NCBI GenBank assembly: GCA_017591395.1 | Contig: WEDG01000860.1 | Location: 30,291 to 94,290 of the forward strand | DNA: 64,000 bases | Source: Schistocephalus solidus | Lineage: Eukaryota; Platyhelminthes; Cestoda; Diphyllobothriidea; Diphyllobothriidae | Direction of reading: 5' to 3' | Shown here: positions 63,956 to 64,000 of the stretch, piece by piece | How positions within the stretch are numbered: the first letter of the stretch is position 1 | Layout: the number at the start of each line of letters is the position of its first letter | Made by a program: the position numbers and the translations under genes | The notes under the pieces: model-generated | The model's input: only the letters and a program-made list of their open reading frames with translations | The model's database searches: none | What the model was told of the DNA's origin: nothing

Positions 63956-64000
63956 GTCTGGCCCCATCACTCAAATACGCGTAACCGAACCAGCTGCTTA
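63956..64000. other. Sequence beyond the satellite
   Basis: Unit homology ends at CAGATGTC; 45 bp of unrelated sequence reaches the window edge. Too short to assign. Confidence 0.6.

Overview
Eukaryotic DNA, almost certainly from a flatworm and most likely a diphyllobothriidean tapeworm. The grounds are the heavily decayed non-LTR retrotransposons, one family with C-terminal C2H2 fingers that I recall from such genomes (recall only, not checked), short GT-AG-spliced exons, and degenerate TTAGGG-like repeats. There are no bacterial operons, rRNA genes or CRISPR arrays. Most long open frames are pieces of mobile elements or repeats.

Two host genes can be supported. The first five coding exons of the condensin I subunit CAP-G (NCAPG) lie on the + strand between 49428 and 55167, with consistent GT-AG splicing and phases. 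The gene then runs into repeats and a roughly 375-bp satellite array that reaches the window edge. One exon of an MBT-repeat (Polycomb-type) protein lies on the minus strand at 21920-22453.

Layout: 1-4265, inverted zinc-finger remnant, RTE-type leader and 5' half, then a CR1/Jockey-like LINE. 4.3-15.9 kb, short repeats, tRNA-derived SINEs, a mariner fragment, a diverged ~1-kb duplication and telomere-like repeats. 15.9-18.6 kb, RT and zinc fingers of an RTE element whose 5' half is probably the piece at 416-1432. 18.7-20.1 kb, GC-rich dispersed repeat (called family B here). 21.9-22.5 kb, MBT exon. 22.5-24.9 kb, SINEs and a second RTE-like family. 24.9-29.9 kb, AT-rich, with a gypsy integrase tail. 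29.9-37.9 kb, two CR1-like elements tail to tail, one apparently nested in the 3' UTR of the other. 39.1-47.5 kb, LINE ORF1 fragment, family B, an internally deleted RTE element carrying a CR1 insertion, and two more CR1 3' pieces. 49.4-55.2 kb, NCAPG. 56.6-63.96 kb, satellite array.

No element looks intact: the RT frames carry stops and frameshifts, and some catalytic motifs are lost. The main interest is structural: nested insertions with candidate target duplications, an RTE with a C-terminal zinc-finger array and a hairpin at its stop codon, a satellite apparently born from a dispersed repeat and carrying a covarying hairpin, and invasion of a condensin gene by that satellite.
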